A DNA stretch of 64,000 nt, from NCBI GenBank assembly GCA_022539475.1, contig VCMS01000221.1, positions 1 through 64,000 on the forward strand. The letters are read 5' to 3'. The translations under genes were made by a program, and so were the position numbers. The DNA comes from Gracilaria domingensis. Its lineage: Eukaryota > Rhodophyta > Florideophyceae > Gracilariales > Gracilariaceae. The first letter of the stretch is position 1. Each line of letters opens with the position of its first letter. This document shows, in pieces, positions 41,342 through 53,500 of the stretch. The notes beneath the pieces were generated by a model. It made no database searches, was not told the DNA's origin, and was given only the letters and a program-made list of their open reading frames with translations.

Positions 41342-43062
41342 GATACCAACCCGCTTTGATTGCTGGACATGCGGCATCCACTGCTGTAGTGGCCGGCAAT
41401 GACACAAGCGCACTCTGCACGGCCGCAAACGTCCTCCGAGCAAACAGCAGAAAGTAAAGAACCGTTGTGGAAGCGCGATGTGATTCCGACGAGCTATGAG
41501 CTCTCCGATGGTGTTCGTTGCGTCAGTGTTACTGGGCTGAATACCGGTGGAAAAACGCTCGCGGCAAAGACTCTTGGTGTGTCTGTGCTCATGGCGAAGG
41601 TTGGTATGTTTGTACCCGGCGTGCTGCAGAGAAGTGGCGATGACGGTTCTATGTGTCACCGGATTCGTTACTTTGATAACGTGCTTGCGGATGTTGGTGA
41701 TGACCAATCGCTTGTGCAGTCGTTGTCAATTTTCTCCGGGCACGTTGAGAGAATCAAGCGTATCCTGGCCGCGAGAACGCGAGAGTCGTTGGTTTTATTG
41801 CACGAGATTTGCTCTGGAACAGTACGTATGATTGTCTTTGTGTTTGCTACAATTTGATACGAATCTATTAACTTTCTGAGTTCTGTGCGACTGTTGCATA
41901 CACAGGATTCGGCTGAAGGAGCTGCGTTGCTTTTGGAATGTCCATTCTCAGACATATGGCCGTCGGCCAACGAGCAGCTCTAACTTTTTGCTACCACACA
42001 TCATGGCGAGCATAAAACTCTAGAGTATGCGAAGGACAATTCCGCACTCTTCTTCGAGAACGCGGGCATGGATTTTGACGATGTGAACATGGTGCCGACC
42101 TATCGGTTGATCTAGGGGATACCGAGTAGGTCAAATGCTCTTGATATTGCAGAGCGACTTGGCTTGAATTCCTCAGTCATTGAGGAGGCACGCTTTCTTC
42201 AAAGGTAGGCTATGGCAAGAACGGTGACAGCTCACGGGTGGACATTGAGAAGATGATATCCAGCCTCGATCGTGATAAGAACGCGGCTGAAGCTGCACGC
42301 GAGGATACGGAACGCGCTTTACGGGAAGCAAAGACAATGCGTTCTGAGTAGGAGGGTCGTCTCCATCGATTAAGGGAGAATGAGGCGCAGCTCAGAAAGG
42401 ACCAGAAGAGTGCGATGGAACTCGAAGGGAAGCAGGCAGAGAAGCAAATCGCCAAAGTTATTCGAGAGATGCAGAAAGGTAGTGGTTCTGCGCAGGCCGC
42501 AGGCCGCGAGACGGAAAAGCTGAGGAAGATGAAAGTTCCTGGTGCCGAGAATTCTCCATCGCAAGTTGTGCCATCGGAATCAACCAACATTGATGATCTT
42601 AGAGGAGATGATAAGGTGATTGTTACCAGGCTGAGTGCTAATGAGGTAGAGGTAGTGCAAAAGCTCAGCAAGAATGAACTGATGGTAGCTATTGAAGCGA
42701 TGAAGGCAAAAGTCAAAGTCGAGGAAGTCGCATCAGTTAATTAGAGGAAGGTTAAACAGACCAATATCACATCCAAACGGCGTCGAGGGAACCGGACGCG
42801 TAGCAAGCAGCTCAATGTACGTACGGCTGCAAATATGATTGACATCAGAGGGCAGAGGGTGGATTCGGCCCAGCCTTTAGTTGACCGGGCAATCATCAAT
42901 GCGCGTGCGATGGGGACTTTATGGGTCATACACGGACATGAAACTGGACGTTTGAGGGACGGAATAAGAGAGTTTCCGTCACAACATGAACTAGTTGAAC
43001 GAATATCATACGCAGAGCAGGATGACGGTGGCACTCGGGTTACGATAACATTTCTTCAGTGA
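41342..43062 (+). pseudogene. mutS2: MutS2 homologue, ATPase and Smr domains, broken
   Basis: It resumes with MRHPLL, then the Walker A motif TGLNTGGKTLAAKTLG, then ADVGDDQSLVQSLSIFSGHV and LVLLHEICSGT (Walker B, with Asp to His in the usual DE). An 84-bp intron follows, then DSAEGAAL and LFATTHHGEHKTLEYA. Stops: TGA near 41357, TAG near 41387, TAA near 41983, TAG near 42113 and 42207, then a frameshift, and TAG near 42348 and 42742. A Lys/Glu-rich coiled coil leads to a C-terminal Smr domain (IDIRGQRVDSAQPL, then VIHGHETGRLRDGI, where the usual HGxGTG is altered). It ends at 43062. Confidence 0.9.
41822..41905 (+). other. Spliceosomal intron in MutS2 (84 bp)
   Basis: GTACGTATG...CATACACAG. 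Removing it joins SGT to DSAEGAAL, the expected MutS2 sequence (GTDP.EGAALA), with no frame change. It shows that the sequence is eukaryotic nuclear DNA and that the gene was once spliced here. Confidence 0.85.
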
Positions 43063-43403
43063 ATGTCGGCAAATAGCCTTTACTCTCAATAGGCCATTTG
43101 GAACGAAACAAAGGTATGTTACATGCTGTTCTATTGCTACGATGAACGATGTTTACGGGTGCATGGTGTCGTCTCTGCTCCGATCTCAATCGACCAGGCA
43201 CTGGTCGGGATCAAAGGTCACGTTGCGCTAATTCGGGGCTGCTTATCTGGTTTGAACGGCATTGTGTGTAACAGGCATCCTGCATCCTTATCCACATCTT
43301 GCATGAAGTTTAAGTTCTGCGAGCACGAGGTTGGACCCGCGGCTCGCCATTCATGCCCGACGAAAAGCATATTCTCGTCGATACTCATTCATGTCCTGGT
43401 GGC
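43063..43403. other. Intergenic, convergent 3' ends of MutS2 and LSM6
   Basis: No gene. The two genes face each other tail to tail across about 340 bp. Confidence 0.5.
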
Positions 43404-43670
43404 CTAGATATACAAGACGTTGTTCCCGCGTATGAAAGCATCGCCGAAGGTATTCTTAAGCTCGCCATGGACGTACTCTTCCGTCTGATCCAGCGCTATG
43501 TTCATGTAACCATCCAGACAGGCAAGAATTCCTGGGGACTTCACCGAGGTGTTCAGTTCCACGACGACCGGGCGCCCAAGCAATGCCTTGAGGAAATCGG
43601 CGGGGGTACTTCCGTGGCCCTGACTCGCAGACACCCGGTGTGATATAGTCCCGGACACGTGAGGAAACAA
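43404..43670 (-). CDS. LSM6: U6 snRNA-associated Sm-like protein LSm6
   Basis: The minus frame contains STPADFLKALLGRPVVVEL, then GILACLDGYMNIALDQTEEY and GDAFIRGNNVLYI, an almost full-length match to LSm6: the Sm1 motif, then the Sm2 RGNNVLYI motif. LSm6 is a subunit of the LSm2-8 ring (nuclear U6 snRNA binding, splicing) and of LSm1-7 (cytoplasmic mRNA decay). It stops directly after VLYI, a few residues short of the usual basic tail. No in-frame ATG exists before TPADF (a stop lies just upstream of the open stretch), so the Met must be on an upstream exon. TGCGAGTCAG before GGCCACGG is a likely 3' splice site. It appears intact, unlike its neighbours. Confidence 0.92.
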   Translation of the reverse strand: MFPHVSGTISHRVSASQGHGSTPADFLKALLGRPVVVELNTSVKSPGILACLDGYMNIALDQTEEYVHGELKNTFGDAFIRGNNVLYI

Positions 43671-43900
43671 AGAGCCGCATTACTGCCGTCACAAATGGTT
43701 ATCGTTGTATAGTTTGATCACGGCTGTCAAACATCTCGGCGCACCGTTAATATCGTCGACGCTGTGATACGCCTGTAACGCTTCACTCCAGGTTAATAAC
43801 TGTTGTGCTCATATATGTTGAGAGTAAGTGGGGCGAACTCAGCTACACATAAACCCAGCTTCTTGTACCTTTTGAATGCACTTTTCTGCCCCCCATGAAT

Positions 43901-44491
43901 TCAGATATTGTTCGTATATCCCTGTAACAGATTTCCCCGACTTCTCGCATCATTCAAAAGACGAAGACGTAGTATTCCCTGAGCGCTAATCTCGTTGTTC
44001 CATATCTCAAGAACATTCTCGATAGTGCCGGGTAACCCTGGAACAAACGGCTTAATCAGGGATACATCTTCTCGATTCTTACTTGTTTTCTTTCTATTCT
44101 TCTCGCATTGCTTCCTTCGAACTGAGTTTGCTGAATTATTTTGTACCACGCCCCTGTCTTTCTCATTACTCTTGTTGTCAGCCGCTGATTTCATATCAGA
44201 TCTCTTTGCGGTTATACAACTCTCAAACGATTGGTTTCGTCTTTCCATTATGTATTTCAGCCTTCTTTCTAGTAAGCGAATATAGACTTTATCATAGCTT
44301 ACTTCTCGCTCTAAATCTTCTTCTTTCTCAGAGCAAAGCCGGGGATCATCGATCCATTGCGGAGCAGTTTGTAGAATTTGCTTTACCATTGCAGGACCAG
44401 TTTCTTTTTCAGCCTTAATTTGAACTGGTACCACAAATCCGATTTCTTTTCCTCCTCCTTGTAGAACACATGACGTTCTTCTTCTTTCCAT
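43901..44491 (-). CDS. Conserved unknown protein, paralogue of 31723-32555
   Basis: 196 codons from ATG 44491 (MERRRTSC). It is highly charged, with Lys/Asn/Glu-rich residues 90-140 that are probably helical or disordered. The C-terminal block FVPGLPGTIENVLEIWNNEI is shared with the decayed copy next to the tyrosine recombinase, as is the N-terminal MER...QGGG...VP.QI.AE block. The frame has no stops, so this copy may be functional or recent. No recombinase is seen next to it here. The function is unknown. A DNA-binding role on a Crypton-type element is only a hypothesis. Confidence 0.6.
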   Translation of the reverse strand: MERRRTSCVLQGGGKEIGFVVPVQIKAEKETGPAMVKQILQTAPQWIDDPRLCSEKEEDLEREVSYDKVYIRLLERRLKYIMERRNQSFESCITAKRSDMKSAADNKSNEKDRGVVQNNSANSVRRKQCEKNRKKTSKNREDVSLIKPFVPGLPGTIENVLEIWNNEISAQGILRLRLLNDARSRGNLLQGYTNNI

Positions 44492-45471
44492 ACGTTTAAA
44501 ACAGACGGATGATAAATTCCTGACGCGAAAATCAATGAGAGAGATCAAATGTCAAAAGTTTCAAGAGAGATCCCACTAGATGTTGAACCGAAACTGCCAG
44601 ACAAACCTCATCTGACTTACTGAAATATTTTGCTTTGTTCTTTTTAAAACTTTTTGCCCTGTTATTGCTATGGTTTTCAAATGCAGCCCTCGCTTTTTAT
44701 GAACAGTATATGCTACATCACTTTTTCTTAAAAAAATAACCCCCGCAGAGCACTCTATGCTAGTAGAATGTAACCATCCCTTCGCTACTGACAAAGTATT
44801 GTTTTCTTTTGACGTGTTCTTAGAAATGCAGCACCTTAAATGTAGTCATGTGTAGGTGCATAACATGGCTCACCAACCTCAGAAAGGCTTTGGCCGATTT
44901 AAAAGATTTTACATGCCTTTAAACCACGAAATAGAGCATATATTGTAGACTTCCGTGAATGTTCTCATGCTTTTCGGCTTTATTTTTCTAAATAAACATA
45001 GTGAGAATTCACAGCTAGTTTTTGTTGCTTGAACCCTCTTCAACACAGGAAAAGCGTGGCTGTGAGTATTTGTTTTACCGTTGCATACATAAGTAGACAA
45101 AAGGTCCAGAGAAATACTCTGCAGTTCAAAATGTCTAATATACTTAGGTCCTTACTCTTCTTCTCTTCGGTGAACGTTCACGGTGAACAATCAATGCTAA
45201 TCCTAAACGTTCAAAATGATCGTTATTAATTTCGCAGAGACCCACATTTTACCTTTGCACATTATCCTTCGCCCTATTTTAAAACCCGTTACAATTCCAA
45301 TATGCTACTATCTTCTTAAATGATCCACCCCGGCATCTAAACATTGCCACTAGCAATTTCTTACAATAAACACAGGATCTCTTCTAGTGCTTTGTATCGT
45401 CCAAACAGGACTTGTTGTGGTACTTCTCCGCTTTTGCCGCTTGCATTGAATACAGAACTTTTCCTACACAT
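44492..45471. other. AT-rich intergenic region, no gene seen
   Basis: Short frames only, frequent stops in all frames, no RNA gene recognised. It ends at the LTR of element D. Confidence 0.5.
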
Positions 45472-45897
45472 TGTAGTGCAATGGGATGCACCTCCCGATG
45501 GGTGTATGGTAGTAGTTTGCAGTAGTTAGTGTGCACAGGGTGCACCTCGGGTCCCACACGTGTAGGGTTGTGACAGTTGTCGTGTAGCCCTTCGCGACCC
45601 CCCTTATAGGTAGATAGTTTATTATTTTCGACACGTGCCTACTGCCCGTGGGAGGTGCACGTAAGCATCTCCCGCCGGGCAGAGCTCACCGTGGTAAACC
45701 TCAAGCACCCCCTAGCCGATTCTTCCATCGTCTAGTTTCCCACAAGGGTCATCCTACCGTCACTACCGGTGCTGCGCGCCTATCTCGCGCCCCGTTGTTA
45801 GCGTCCGTTGAGTGCTCCTTCGTACCCGCTTAGGTGCTGCCCATTTTGTTCCTTTATCAGGGCATAGTACGTTGTCACCGCCTGTGGCTGTACTACA
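45472..45897 (+). repeat. 5' LTR of element D (426 bp)
   Basis: It begins TGTAGTGCAATGGG and ends GGCTGTACTACA, with TGTAGT/ACTACA terminal inverted repeats, and a PBS follows. It is much shorter than, and unlike, the A, B and C LTRs. Confidence 0.7.
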
Positions 45898-45899
45898 AC

Positions 45900-45917
45900 T
45901 CGTCTCCCGACTTAGAA
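45900..45917 (+). promoter_or_regulatory. Primer-binding site of element D
   Basis: TCGTCTCCCGACTTAGAA lies 2 nt after the LTR, one base off the site used by A and B. Confidence 0.7.
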
Positions 45918-46023
45918 TTACCCTCTCGGGTCTTTTCTGGTTAATTCGACCCTCACGGGATTCGCGTCGTCGCTTTTAAATCATTTCTTCCCTCTCGGGC
46001 CTTTCCGTTCCGTCGCGGATGAA

Positions 46024-47173
46024 TTGGTTTCGCCGCTTCGTCGCTTTTTCCCTCTAAGGTTTTCTCGAACTAGCCCGCATTTGGGTTCATTTTGTCGCAA
46101 GCCGGACGAAAATTTCCCTCCGCCTACCGTTATGGTTACCCCACCGGGATCTTCCCATGGACACGCTGGTCTTGCTCAACCCCATCGAGATAACGACACT
46201 GACGAAGTGCGCCTGCTCCCGGTTCAGGGCTCCGAGCACCCAAAGTACCGATGGAGGGATTCTACCACGTGTGGAGGACCCGGAGCGCATACTCGGTCAG
46301 TCCTCCCCGACCGACTTTCGGAACCGTCTCCAGGCCATGCGCCAGCATGCCTCTCGAGAAGCGACTCCGCAGCCGCAGACCCCCAGGGTAACAGCGCCCG
46401 AGACCCTCGTTGGGACTCCGCAACGACCCGCAGGGAGTGAGGTTCAACCCGTTACGGGAGAGCTACTCATAGCCCTGAGGCCACTCGTGGAGTCTATGGT
46501 GACCCTCGAGGTCTAGCGCCGTATTCCCCATAGAGTTAATGCTGAAGTGGAGGGCTTGATGGATACCCTTGTCCAGCGAGTCGATTCTAAGATGACCGTC
46601 ATCGGAATTCTGAGCGGCGCTATTGCCAGCAGTGTGCACACTGAGGTACAGCGCCGTCTCCAGCTCGCTCCCATTGGGTACGAGCAAACTGTCAACCGTC
46701 AGCCGGCCGTCTCGGTATGGCAACCGACCACTATCCCTGGCAAACATGAAGCAGATTGCAGACCCAGCAGGGACCCCAGCAGTGATAGACCCGACTTGGG
46801 AACTCCTCTTCTAGGGAAACTGAAGAGTTACGTTGCGTGACCCAATTGGGACGCGACAAAAGGGGAAGAAGGAGACGCCCAGGCCAAAATCGGAACCGGA
46901 GGAGGTCATCCCTTTTGGGTCCTGACTTTCCGACTCGGACGACTCTCACTCGAGCTCAGATATGCCCGAGTGGAGCGACTCGGACTGCTCCGACCCGGAG
47001 CGGGACGAATTGCGACTTGCGAAGCATTCTACCCAAGAATGGGAACTAATTGAAGGTGCTTAGGTCCAAGCTCTGCTCTTCGAAATGCAGAAGTATCAAA
47101 TGTATGCTTCTGTCTCTCGCCCTTAATCTAACTCCTGACAAGTCTAACATGACCTAACTAGGACTTTGTGACT
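46024..47173 (+). pseudogene. Element D gag N-terminal part, broken
   Basis: The main frame (46157-46838, phase 2) carries ...TDFRNRLQAMRQHASRE, then a TAG at 46514, then EVEGLMDTLVQRVDSKM, a heptad-like region comparable in position to the gag coiled coil of A. After a TGA and frameshift, an acidic Ser/Asp-rich stretch (SDSDDSHSSSDMPEWSDSD) matches the Ser/Asp block of the other gags in kind. It is cut at 47174 by element C. No CCHC knuckle remains. Confidence 0.5.
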
Positions 47174-48190
47174 GTGAAGCAACGGCTTTCCGCTATCGGA
47201 TTCATCATGTCGCTCGTAATGAGATGGTGCCGATGGCCGGTGACGTGGCGAAGTTATGAAAAACTCCCTTTAATTTTGGGCAACTTTTGGAGGGTTGTAA
47301 CGGAACCTCGATAGCTGGATCCTCTGTAGGAAGTGGATATTCAGTGGAATAGTTGGCCACGTGTGAAAGGTAGCCTGCAGATAGTTGTGCCACATCCGCT
47401 GGGAACTACCCCACCCCCTGACAGTGGGTTGTCCACGGGTAGAACCTTCGGGAGGTGTGTACCGTAGACATAGTAATAGTATATACGCTCGGGAGATCTC
47501 ACCCTTGAGCCTCCAAGTAAATGGGGAACTGAGTCGACACTTAAGTCGAATCCTGTTCAGGATCGGGCTATAGTAGCTTGCTGCCTACGTATGTCTACGA
47601 CTCCACCTGGAGAGTAACCATGACTGGTATCGGCATTACTACCCCTCAGGGTCACTAAGGAAGCACTTGTCTCGCCATCCTTGGATCTTTGATTGTCTTT
47701 ACCGTTGTGTCGGTTGTCTTTTGTTGTTTCTTGTTCTTCTTTTGTTGTTAATTCTTGTTGTTGTCACTCTGCTGAGTTTCGTTGTTTACACTTGTTCACC
47801 TGGTTCAGGTATCGCTTCCGTACCAGTATTGGGTTCACTCTTGGCGCCTTTGAGTGCGTCGCCCCGCTGTCGGACCTGTTCCCGCCGGTTGGCACGGTCC
47901 GTAGCTCTACTCCGGTGGTTTCTACCGTGAGCTTTCCCCCGTTTACAGGGTCCCCTTTCTCTTCCCTCTGTTCAGGTTCGGATCACCCTCCATATCTGGA
48001 TCTGCACCGTTCTTTGCATTCCATCTCTGTAGGTATAGCCAGGCACCGTCTCCGGTCTTACACCCGGCTTGTCACTCGACTCGAGTACGGACAGAAGGTT
48101 CTATGGCTGAGCCTACCTCCCATAGGGAGTAGGACTCGGACATCCTAGTGGAGATTCCCCATAGCATTCATCGCAGAGTTTTGCTCTACA
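47174..48190 (+). repeat. 5' LTR of element C (1017 bp)
   Basis: It begins TGTGAAGCAACGGC and ends GTTTTGCTCTACA, and matches 58474-59490. Differences cluster in the first half. It is T-rich (poly-GTT/CTT) around 47690-47770. Confidence 0.92.
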
Positions 48191-48193
48191 TTT

Positions 48194-48211
48194 TGGTCTC
48201 CCGACCTAGAA
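48194..48211 (+). promoter_or_regulatory. Primer-binding site of element C
   Basis: TGGTCTCCCGACCTAGAA lies 3 nt after the LTR, one base different from A and B. Confidence 0.8.
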
Positions 48212-48402
48212 CGGGACAGGAACATAACTGGGTTGTTGTATCAATTGGAATCTGGACACTTGGAAACCTCTTTTCGGGAGATTGACATTTATAACCCCTT
48301 TCTGACGGTTGTGATTAGATTTATTCTATCCCCTTTTCGGTAGTTCGGAAGTCTCGTGATTTCTCACCTAATTATCCCGGGGTCCAGTTGGTTACCTGGA
48401 GT

Positions 48403-50507
48403 ATGCGGCGTCAGGCTCCGTCCTCGAAAGGAAGATCGGTTACGTCGAACGCCGCTGCTCGTTCGGGTGGTGCGCGTTCAAGGACATCGGTCCCCGAACC
48501 GGGAAGTAATCGTGAAAACTCCGAGAACCCGGACGCGCCAGTTGATGGACAGGAGGTTGTAGAATTTCCTCCGCAGGCTGCACCGCAACCAGAAGGGAAA
48601 GATCCAGTCGTGGAGATACTGTCAACCGCACCGCCGGAAAAGCTTGACTCTCAGGAGTACAGTAATCTGGGCGCTCGCCTTAGCATCGCTAATGCAGCTC
48701 ACGTATCTCTCATCGAGTCACTCGAGGAGCTCCGTCGACAGGTCTATAAACTTCTAGATAAGGATGTCTCGGGAGAAGTTCGTACCCTGAGACAGGAGAT
48801 GAATTCCATCATGGAGTGCTTCCCCAAGGGCATATGTAGAGGACTCTCGCCTCGAAAGAGAGGAAACCCGAACCGCCCTGGAGCGAATCCATGTACGTTT
48901 GGATATCCTCGAAGCCACTATTAGGATGGATGAGAAGACAGAAGCCGCCGAGCGGAATCGTTCGGATGCCGAAAGTTCCCTTCGTCGATCTAGTAAGAGG
49001 ACCCGTCGCAAGTCCATAAAGGAATGTCGTAATTATTCGGATGTGTCTGACTGCCACTCCGGAAGTAGTTCGGACAGCTCGTCATCGTCGTCACTCTCCG
49101 ATTCCTAGGATGATAGCCGCCGCCGGCATTCCCGTTCGTCAAAGTCACGGTCTAAAGATACCTTTACCTCTCAAGGGGGTATCCGTACTCGGAAGGAGGG
49201 AAAGAAGCACCATGGCTTGAAGGAGTCGAAGCCATCCAATCCGTTATATTGGAAGTTGCTTTCATATCGATATTATCGACTTCAGGATACCTCCGAAGTT
49301 CTGACCTCGAGAGAAACTGGAAAAGTTAGGGATTTTATCCGAAGACTCGGCATTACTCTAAACACGAGATTTTACCGGAGAAGACCCCATTCTGGTTCTG
49401 GATTTCCTCGCAAGGTTCGTGCAAGAAGCCGATATACTCGGAATGAGTGAGGGACAGGCGTATGTAGCCCTCCCGTATTACCTCAAAGGTCTGGCAGAGG
49501 ACCAATTCAATTCCGTCCGCGAATCATTGAGAGCCTCGGAAGGAGGAGTTACGTGTTGGCCCGAAGCGGTACACTACCTCTTACGGTCATACGCTACTGG
49601 TCACGTCATTCGAAAGGCTACGTCAGCCCTGAGGGATACGAAACAACGTCCGGGAGAAACGGAAACCGCTTATTCAACGCGCCTGAATAAGGCTTTCCAC
49701 CGCTGTGGTAATGTTCATCCGTCTGGAGAGAGATGTAACATGTTTATGGATGGGTTAGATCCCGAAATACGGGCACTAGTAGCCCGATATCGGGAGGATA
49801 ATAGAAAGATGACCTACCTTGCATTGGTACAATATGCCCAAGCCGAAGGGGAAACGCTCCGAGCTCTGCGTCCGTCTAGGTCAAAGCCTCGTAAGGTACT
49901 ATTCGCTGAGGAATCTGATTACGCATCCACCCAATACGATGGGAACGACTCCAATTTGGATCATGACAACATCAACCTCGTAGGTAGCAACCCCGACTGA
50001 TTGGGTACTTCAGAACTACCGTCCACGTCAGCTCCGTCATCGGAGACTGACCCTGCATTTTATGCACAGAGACGGCGAGTTCCCGCAGCACCTATTCGCT
50101 ATGGAGGTCATGGGATGAGATTCAGTGGCCCAGGATGGAGGGAAAACACCCCGCAGGGTCGTGTGGATAGAGGTCCGCAAGACCAATCAACCTCAGTTAT
50201 CTGCTACGATTGTTACAAAGTTGGGCATATCTCGACGCAGTGTACACTCCCAGCACAAGAAAGGTTGAGAATTATCGCTCAGTTCGAGTCCCTCACGCCA
50301 GAAAATCAAGCTCGTGTGCCAAGAACTTCCTATGAAGGCGCGAAGCACGCGATGGCTGTCCACTTGAGTGGCGGATCAAATCTTGGTCAGGCCGCCCGCG
50401 CGGCAGCCCAGAACATGGTGGGAAATTTCGAACCCGCGAACGGTCATCAGCACGATGCCCAGGATGGGAGCTGCCCCCAACAGGTGGGTCCTGCTCCAAA
50501 AAACTAA
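48403..50507 (+). pseudogene. Element C gag, broken
   Basis: The frame opens near 48388-48403 (MRRQAPSSKG). An N-terminal helical region (RTLRQEMNSIMECF) is followed by a frameshift near 48830-48900, an Arg/Ser/Asp-rich stretch with a TAG at 49108, a second frameshift near 49370, and the capsid part (49419-50000, matching A and B). A TGA at 49998 interrupts it. The frame then runs to a CCHC knuckle (CYDCYKVGHISTQC) and ends ...GPAPKN at TAA 50505-50507. Confidence 0.87.
50498..50504 (+). promoter_or_regulatory. -1 frameshift heptamer of element C
   Basis: A AAA AAC in gag phase, directly before the gag TAA. It is the classical retroviral slippery heptamer. The protease frame (from 50708) is -1 relative to gag. 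GGGAGTCT (50511-50518) can pair with AGACTCCC near 50562 to make a downstream stem. Confidence 0.7.
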
Positions 50508-53500
50508 ACTTGGGAGTCTCCCCTGTGAGAAAGGCGTATTCTAAGCTGAAGTTAAAGACTCCCGAGGCGCCTCTGCTTCACTCCCTGGCTGGTAGAATCT
50601 TGACAAGGAAAATGGCTGCCACAGACGTGGATTCAGAACACTATAGTGCTCTTCGTCGCCCGTGAGTACGGTCCCGAAATCTCCGTGCACCGGATAGAAT
50701 CCTGGTAATGGCCAAGAGGAACTACAAAGTATATGCTGACCTTGGCCTCTCCGTCCAATTTATCGTTAGGCAATTAGCTGTCCTAGATACAAAAGCTGCT
50801 CCTAATTTGATCAACAAGAAGCTAATTCCGCCCGCTCTTCGGGGAACGATCCGTTTCGGCCCTGCTCTAAGCCTCGCCGATGCAAACAATAATCCGTTGA
50901 GAACGGCTGGTTACATTACACTCCTTGTCAGATTAGGAACTTGTTTGGTACAACTTGACTTTGTCGTCTGCAACTCATTGGCTGCCCCGATTATCCTCGG
51001 TTGTGATTTCTGCGATCGCTTCGTAAAAGCCATCCGCCCGCGGAAACGCCAAATGGAAATGGAAGACGGATCAGTCCTGCCGATTTTTCGGAAACCGCTG
51101 CGAGCCGCAACGCCGAAACACGTGCCGCTACCAGCCGCGCAGCAAGCCTCCAACGATGGCATGGCGCCGACCAAACTACAGCTCTCGAAGTACGTGCAGC
51201 TGCCACTAGAGTCCCAGGTATTGGTCGATGTCACCACCAAGCAATGGGGTGTCCACACAGTACAACCGTTGCCGGCTTAATATGAACAGCGCCAAATCGC
51301 TCTTGCGAATGGAGTGGTAACTATTCAACCAGATCAACCCTTCAAGGTTAGGTCGCCAACTCTGGAAAGCCCACTGAGTGGCTGGTAAAGAACCAAGTGA
51401 TTGGTACAGCGCTGCCACACCCGACTGCGGTCGTCCCAACGAAGATCCCTATCGCAAAGGTTCTCGGAGTGTCGGACCCTAAGGAGGGGGAGCATAGCGC
51501 TGAATCGCGAGTTAGTGAAGCCGTGGACACGGATGAAACCCAAAAGGACTCGGGTCAGAACAAGCTGAAACCCTTGGAGATTAGCCCTGTACCGCCTGCC
51601 AGTGATTTGAAGGATCCTGTTGAGGAATTGATGAAGCTAGATTTGGAGCAAGTACCAGAATCCCATCGGGAGAAGGTACGTGAGATGTTGCCTAAAATTA
51701 CCCCCATCTGAAACGGCACCCTAGGAACGATTGGGGTAACTGAACACTGTATCGACCTTTTTCCGAATACTCGGCCTATCGCGCAACATCCCTATCGGGC
51801 CGAACCGAAAGCTCGGGAAGAAGAGAAATCTCAAGTCGAGAAGATGTTGAGGGCTGGCGTTATTGAGGCCGCTCAATCCCCGTGGGCGTCACCTGTAGTG
51901 CTAGTTCCGAAACCGGACCGATCTTGGAGATTTGGTATCGATTACCGAAAGTTGAATGCGGTTACAGTGAAAGATGTATATCCGATACCCCGGATGGACG
52001 AATATATCGACTCTCTGGGGAGCGCGAACGTATTCACTACCCTTGATGCTAACTGGGGATATTGGCAGGTCCCATCAGAGAGGAAGACCGGGACAAGACA
52101 GCATTCGTCTGCCATCAAGGCCTATACCGTTTCCGTAGAATGCTCTTTGGGTTAACTAATGCACCCGCTACTTTCCAGCGTGCGGTTGATATCCTGTTAG
52201 CACGATTTAAGTGGACCACATGTTTGGTGTATCTGAACGATATCGTCGTTCTTTTGAACAATCTGGATGACCACCTAGCCCATGTCCGGGATTTCATGAG
52301 AGTACTGTGTGATGCAGGAATTACACTAAAACTCAAGAAGTGCGAGTTCTTCACCGAGTCGGTTAAGTATCTGGGTCACATAATCCGTCCCGGAAAACTC
52401 TCAGTCGATGAGGTACGGGTCAAATCCTTGAAGGAGGCTAAGCACCCGAGGACTCAAACAGAGTTGCGATCCTTCTTAGGACTGTGTAACGTCTACACAC
52501 GTTTCGTTCCGAACTTTGCGGACATTGTTTCACCATTGAATAATCTCCTTACGAAAGGAAAACCTGTTGAATTGGACCCCTTTGGAGGTGCAGAGGCCTC
52601 GGCTTCTACGGCATTGGTCGACGCCGTAAGGTCACCGCCAATTTTGGCTCTCCCCAAACCTGGGTTACCCTATGAGGTCGATACCGACGCTAGCACGAAC
52701 CAGGTTGGGTGCGCTTTGTTTCAAACGACGAGACGGGGAAACGACACCCTATTGGGTACTGGTCGAGATCGCTGAACGTCCACGAACGGAATTACTCGGT
52801 GTCCGAGAAGGAATGTCTAGCCGTGGTCTGGGCATTGTCTACTCCCAGGCCATATTTGATGGGAACTCACTTTATGGTGCACACTGACCACAAGTGCCTT
52901 CGTTGGCTCATGGAAATCACCAAACCATCGGGACGCTTGATGCGTTGGAGGCTCCGACTGTCGGAATTTGACTTCAAAGTCGTGTACAAGAAGGGCTCCC
53001 TCAACTTGTAGGCAGACGCACTATCCCGTTTGGGCACAGCAGCTGAAGCAGAGCCTACCGAGGACAATGATATCCCATGCTTTATGGTTGGTGACCTCGA
53101 TGGAAGTACTGAAATCCTGTCGGATGACGTGTGTGACGATATTCTCGCCACACGAACCGTTGAACCGGGTGCCGTGTCATTTATACCCATCACGCCCGAG
53201 GAGATGATACGAGAACAACAGACGGATCCCTTTTGTACCCAGGTACGAGCCCGTCTGAACGATGGATACGACTTACCTTCTCAGGTGTACGATCAAGGTT
53301 ACCTAGTAAGGAAGGTGTCAACGAACCCATGAATATTGGTGCCGCACTCCTTGCAGAATCGCGTCCTTCATCTTTCTTACTACGTGAAGTTGGGAGCCCA
53401 CCCGGGGGGATGGAAGTTGTATCTCACACTGAGAAAAGATTTTTACTGGCCGGCAATGGCATTTGACTGCTATGCAGTACGCCGATCTTGTCAGGAATGT

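Noticed and set aside
47667-48148. ORFs in the T-rich part of the C LTRs (also 58993-59448)
   Set aside because: Ser/Leu/Val-rich translation of LTR repeat DNA, with no independent support.
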